A DNA stretch of 7,570 nt from CADEFF01 sp964569315 (GTDB lineage Bacteria; Pseudomonadota; Alphaproteobacteria; Dongiales; Dongiaceae), in assembly GCA_964569315.1 (NCBI GenBank), contig CAZMUZ010000153.1, positions 1 through 7,570 on the forward strand, in the 5' to 3' direction. Positions 5,427-7,570 of the stretch are shown here, piece after piece. The notes below the pieces were generated by a model. That model saw nothing but the letters and a program-made list of their open reading frames with translations, was not told the DNA's origin and did no database searches. The first letter of the stretch is position 1; every line of letters begins with the position of its first letter. The translations under genes and the position numbers were made by a program.

Positions 5427-6587
5427 ATGACCGATCCCGCCCCGCCGCAGACCGATCGCTTCTTCGACGGCCGGACGGCGTATGCGCACGCGGCGGTGCT
5501 GAAATTCGAGTCCGGCAAGCTGCTCATCGAGGACGCGGCCGGCGACCTGCTCGCCCGCTGGCCCCTCCCGGAGATCCGTATCGTCGACGAGAACCAGGTC
5601 AACGGCGCGCTCATCCTCGCCTTGACCGACGGTACCGCGCCGCGGCTCCATCTCTTCGAGGGGCCCGGCAAGGCGGCCCTGCTGCGGGCGCGGCCCGAGC
5701 TGCCGCGCTGGCGGGCGCAGCAGGCTTGGCGCACCTTCCGGCAGGCGGCGATCTGGGGCGGCGGCGCGCTCGCCCTTGCGGCGCTGCTCTATTTCGGCTG
5801 GCGCGACGCCTCGATCGCCGTCGCCGGCTGGATCCCGCGCGAATGGGAGGCGCCGATCGGCGGGGCGATCCGCGACGAGCTAGCGGCATCTCACCAGGTC
5901 TGTTCGACGGCCGAAGCCGATGCCGCGCTCGCCGGCCTCGTCGCACGCATCGCGCCGACGCTCGGCGGTCCGCCGGTGACGATCGAGGTGCTCGACCTCG
6001 ATCAGGCGAATGCGGTGGCGCTGCCGGGCAACCATATCCTGCTCTTCCGCGGGCTGCTCGACCGGGCGAGCTCGCCCGACCAGGTCGCGGGCGTGCTCGC
6101 CCATGAAGCGAGCCATCTCGAGCTCCGCCATCCGATGCGCGGCATCGTGCAGCAGCTCGGCGTCGGCGCGGTGCTGAGCATCGTCTTCGGCGGCAGCGAC
6201 CTCGGCGCGCTCGGGCAGCTCGCGGCCACGCTCCCCTATTCGCGCGCCATGGAATCGGAGGCCGACCGGCATGGGATCGAGCTCCTGAAGACGGCGGGCC
6301 TGCGCGCCGACGGGCTCGCGAGCTTCCTCTCCGTCATGGCCGAGACCGATCCGGGCGGGCTTCCCGAATGGCTCTCGACCCATCCCGATCCACAAGCGCG
6401 CGCCGCGGCCCTCGACGCGGACGGGAGCGGCGAGGCCGCACTCGATCCTGAGGCCTGGCATGCGTTGCGCGAGATCTGCGGCGGCAAGGGCGACGGCCCC
6501 GCCCTGCGCGATGAGACGGACGAGACGAAACCGGCGCCGCGCCCGAACAGCGGCGAAGGCTCGGCGGTCGGCACGCCGATCGAGTGA
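5427..6587 (+). CDS. Membrane-anchored M48 family zinc metalloprotease
   Basis: A 386-residue protein. Residues ~11-85 form a beta-rich N-terminal domain (FFDGRTAYAHAAVL ... LPEIRIVD) of the kind found before M48 domains. A single membrane span follows at ~107-124 (AAIWGGGALALAALLYFGW), then a peptidase domain ~150-335, predicted periplasmic. Catalytic parts are complete: HEASH at 226-230 (zinc ligands His226 and His230, base Glu227) and Glu276 in SRAMESEADRHG as probable third ligand. STHPDPQARAAAL (317-329) is the usual C-terminal M48 motif. Cys158 and Cys351 could form a disulfide. The C-tail (~352-386) is low-complexity and charged. The start is the ATG at 5427, nine bases after GAAG; the in-frame GTG at 5421 is less well spaced. 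It is second in an operon with the DUF898 gene. The likely role is membrane or envelope protein quality control; the substrate is unknown. Confidence 0.92.
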   Translation: MTDPAPPQTDRFFDGRTAYAHAAVLKFESGKLLIEDAAGDLLARWPLPEIRIVDENQVNGALILALTDGTAPRLHLFEGPGKAALLRARPELPRWRAQQAWRTFRQAAIWGGGALALAALLYFGWRDASIAVAGWIPREWEAPIGGAIRDELAASHQVCSTAEADAALAGLVARIAPTLGGPPVTIEVLDLDQANAVALPGNHILLFRGLLDRASSPDQVAGVLAHEASHLELRHPMRGIVQQLGVGAVLSIVFGGSDLGALGQLAATLPYSRAMESEADRHGIELLKTAGLRADGLASFLSVMAETDPGGLPEWLSTHPDPQARAAALDADGSGEAALDPEAWHALREICGGKGDGPALRDETDETKPAPRPNSGEGSAVGTPIE

Positions 6588-6631
6588 ACCGACGGGCGTA
6601 TGGCCGCTCCCCCTTTGGCTTCACTCGTTTT
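6581..6631 (+). terminator. Stem-loop terminator overlapping the protease stop codon
   Basis: CGAGTGAA (6581-6588, including the TGA stop) pairs with TTCACTCG (6620-6627). The inner CC (6589-6590) can pair with GG (6617-6618) across a bulged C, and TTTT (6628-6631) follows. The loop is long (26 bases) and the T-run short, so this is a moderate rather than strong intrinsic terminator, well placed to end the DUF898-M48 operon. Confidence 0.6.
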
Positions 6632-6770
6632 GCAATGCGATGGAGCCGGTCCTGCGCATTCGACCGGAACTGCCAATTCTGCAATTAACCAACGTCGCGT
6701 TACGTTTTATAGTAATATTATTTCTTATCCATAGTGAGAACCGAAACTACTGGAATTTGTGCGTTGCAAA
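6628..6770 (+). promoter_or_regulatory. TGCAA-type motifs flanking the ccr promoter
   Basis: Three TGCAA sites occur in the ccr upstream region: TTTTGCAAT (6628-6636), TCTGCAATT and GTTGCAAAA (6763-6771). TTTGCAAA-like sequences are reported operators of ScfR/RamB-family short-chain fatty-acyl regulators such as PccR, which control acyl-CoA assimilation genes. None of the three is a full match and the spacing is irregular, so this is a weak candidate only. Confidence 0.25.
6685..6713 (+). promoter_or_regulatory. Sigma70-like promoter for ccr
   Basis: TTAACC (6685-6690), a 17-base spacer and TATAGT (6708-6713) lie in the only clearly AT-rich stretch of the window (about 6660-6770). Transcription would start near 6720, leaving a ~130-base leader before the ccr ATG at 6852. 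The box matches are 4/6 and 5/6 to consensus. Confidence 0.55.
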
Positions 6771-6803
6771 ATGGAGGGCGCTTCGCTTAAGTCGGAACCG
6801 GAC

Positions 6804-6817
6804 AGGGCGTCCGCCCT
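6804..6817 (+). repeat. Small inverted repeat in the ccr leader
   Basis: AGGGCG (6804-6809) and CGCCCT (6812-6817) flank TC, able to form a short GC-rich hairpin about 20 bases before the ccr Shine-Dalgarno. It could affect leader stability or translation, or be chance in GC-rich DNA. No known riboswitch was recognised in the leader. Confidence 0.35.
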
Positions 6818-6851
6818 TGGTGAGGCGGATGCGTTGCGAGGGAGTTTCGAG

Positions 6852-7570
6852 ATGAGCGAAGCCGCGAAGGTGATTCCGTTGGGAAACGAGGCCAGGCGGG
6901 TGGTCAAGGACCTCTACGAGATCGGCGAGATCCCGCCCTTGGGCCATGTGCCGTCGAAGATGCAGGCCTGGTGCATCCGGCGCGAGCGTCATGGCGAGCC
7001 CGAGCAGGCCATGCAGGTCGAAGTCGTGCCGACGCCGGCGATCGACCCCTATCAGGTGCTCGTGATGGTGATGGCGGCGGGCGTCAACTACAACGGCGTC
7101 TGGGCCGGGCTCGGCCGCCCGATCTCGCCCTTCGACGTGCACAAGGCGCCCTTCCATATCGCGGGTTCCGACGCATCGGGCATCGTCTGGGCGGTCGGCG
7201 ACAAGGTGAAGCGCTGGAAGATTGGCGACGAGGTCATCATCCATTGCAACCAGACCGACGGCGACGACGAGGAATGCAACGGCGGCGACCCGATGTTCTC
7301 GCCCTCGCAGCGCATCTGGGGCTATGAGACGCCGGACGGCTCCTTCGCCCAGTTCACCGCGGTGCAGGCGCAGCAGCTCATGCCGCGGCCGCGCCATCTG
7401 ACCTGGGAGGAGAGCGGCTGCTACACCCTGACGCTCGCCACCTCCTACCGCATGCTGTTCGGCCATCGCCCGCATATCCTGCGGCCGGGCCATAATGTGC
7501 TGGTCTGGGGCGCCTCGGGCGGCATCGGCTCGATGGCGGTGCAGCTCATCGCGACGGCGGGCGCCAACGC
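6852..7570 (+). CDS. ccr: Crotonyl-CoA carboxylase/reductase, N-terminal 239 residues (runs off window)
   Basis: The reading frame is open from the ATG at 6852 (GGGAG about seven bases upstream) to the window end, about 55% of the usual ~430 residues. The enzyme reductively carboxylates crotonyl-CoA with CO2 and NADPH to (2S)-ethylmalonyl-CoA, the committed step of the ethylmalonyl-CoA pathway for acetyl-CoA assimilation in organisms without isocitrate lyase. It belongs to the medium-chain dehydrogenase/reductase superfamily. Visible parts are IGEIPPLGHVPSKMQAW (24-40), AAGVNYNGVWAGLG (75-88, with Asn81 likely in the CO2 pocket), FHIAGSDASGIVWAVG (101-116), RIWGYETPDGSFAQF (154-168, Glu159 likely in the CO2 site) and the nucleotide-binding VLVWGASGGIGSMAVQL (216-232). 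The YNG and WGYET elements point to Ccr rather than a simple quinone or enoyl reductase. It is transcribed from its own promoter, separate from the M48 operon. Confidence 0.95.
   Translation, partial: MSEAAKVIPLGNEARRVVKDLYEIGEIPPLGHVPSKMQAWCIRRERHGEPEQAMQVEVVPTPAIDPYQVLVMVMAAGVNYNGVWAGLGRPISPFDVHKAPFHIAGSDASGIVWAVGDKVKRWKIGDEVIIHCNQTDGDDEECNGGDPMFSPSQRIWGYETPDGSFAQFTAVQAQQLMPRPRHLTWEESGCYTLTLATSYRMLFGHRPHILRPGHNVLVWGASGGIGSMAVQLIATAGAN

Noticed and set aside
4212..5651. 479-codon minus-strand open frame opposite the DUF898 gene
   Set aside because: It is antisense to a well-supported membrane protein, and its Glu/Arg/Asp-rich translation is typical of a GC-rich shadow frame.
5880..6461. Minus-strand open frame opposite the M48 gene
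   Set aside because: It covers the HEXXH-coding region in antisense, has no family resemblance, and a long shadow frame is expected at this GC content.
1..7570. CRISPR array, insertion sequence, prophage, tRNA or rRNA
   Set aside because: No spaced direct repeats, transposase or integrase motifs, terminal inverted repeats or tRNA-like cloverleaf were seen on either strand.

Overview
The window is GC-rich DNA from an alphaproteobacterium, most likely of the order Hyphomicrobiales (Rhizobiales). This rests on a SAM-II riboswitch in front of metZ, a crotonyl-CoA carboxylase/reductase gene, and a DUF898/M48-peptidase gene pair. Genus cannot be read from the sequence. No phage, insertion sequence, CRISPR, tRNA or rRNA is visible.

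Left part (1-1549, minus strand): a methionine-biosynthesis unit. A sigma70-like promoter drives a leader with a SAM-II riboswitch, then a competing antiterminator/terminator pair, then metZ (O-succinylhomoserine sulfhydrylase with an unusual Lys/Ala-rich N-terminal tail). About 22 bases after metZ, on the same strand and with no visible terminator between, starts a gene resembling the Imm8 family of polymorphic-toxin immunity proteins. It is cut by the window edge and is visibly less GC-rich than its neighbours.

Middle part (1728-4232): a DUF1275 (YoaK-type) membrane protein on the plus strand runs convergently into a minus-strand protein related to archaeo-eukaryotic release factor 1 (baeRF type), which uses a GTG start behind a strong Shine-Dalgarno. 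Upstream of that gene lies a roughly 500-base non-coding stretch. It holds a decayed, frameshifted copy of the 3' end of the DUF898 gene that follows, evidence of an old partial tandem duplication.

Right part (4233-7570, plus strand): a two-gene operon of a DUF898 (YjgN-like) polytopic membrane protein and a membrane-anchored M48 zinc metalloprotease, joined across a 16-bp tandem repeat and closed by a stem-loop terminator overlapping the protease stop codon. After a comparatively AT-rich promoter region comes the first 239 codons of ccr, the carboxylating enzyme of the ethylmalonyl-CoA pathway.

The most informative signal is the metZ leader. The 3' end of the SAM-II aptamer can pair either within the aptamer or with the 5' arm and loop of an intrinsic terminator, giving an explicit transcriptional on/off model. 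The DUF898 relic, the orphan Imm8-like gene and the GGQ-like site in the release-factor relative are the next most interesting. I see no clearly novel multigene system here.
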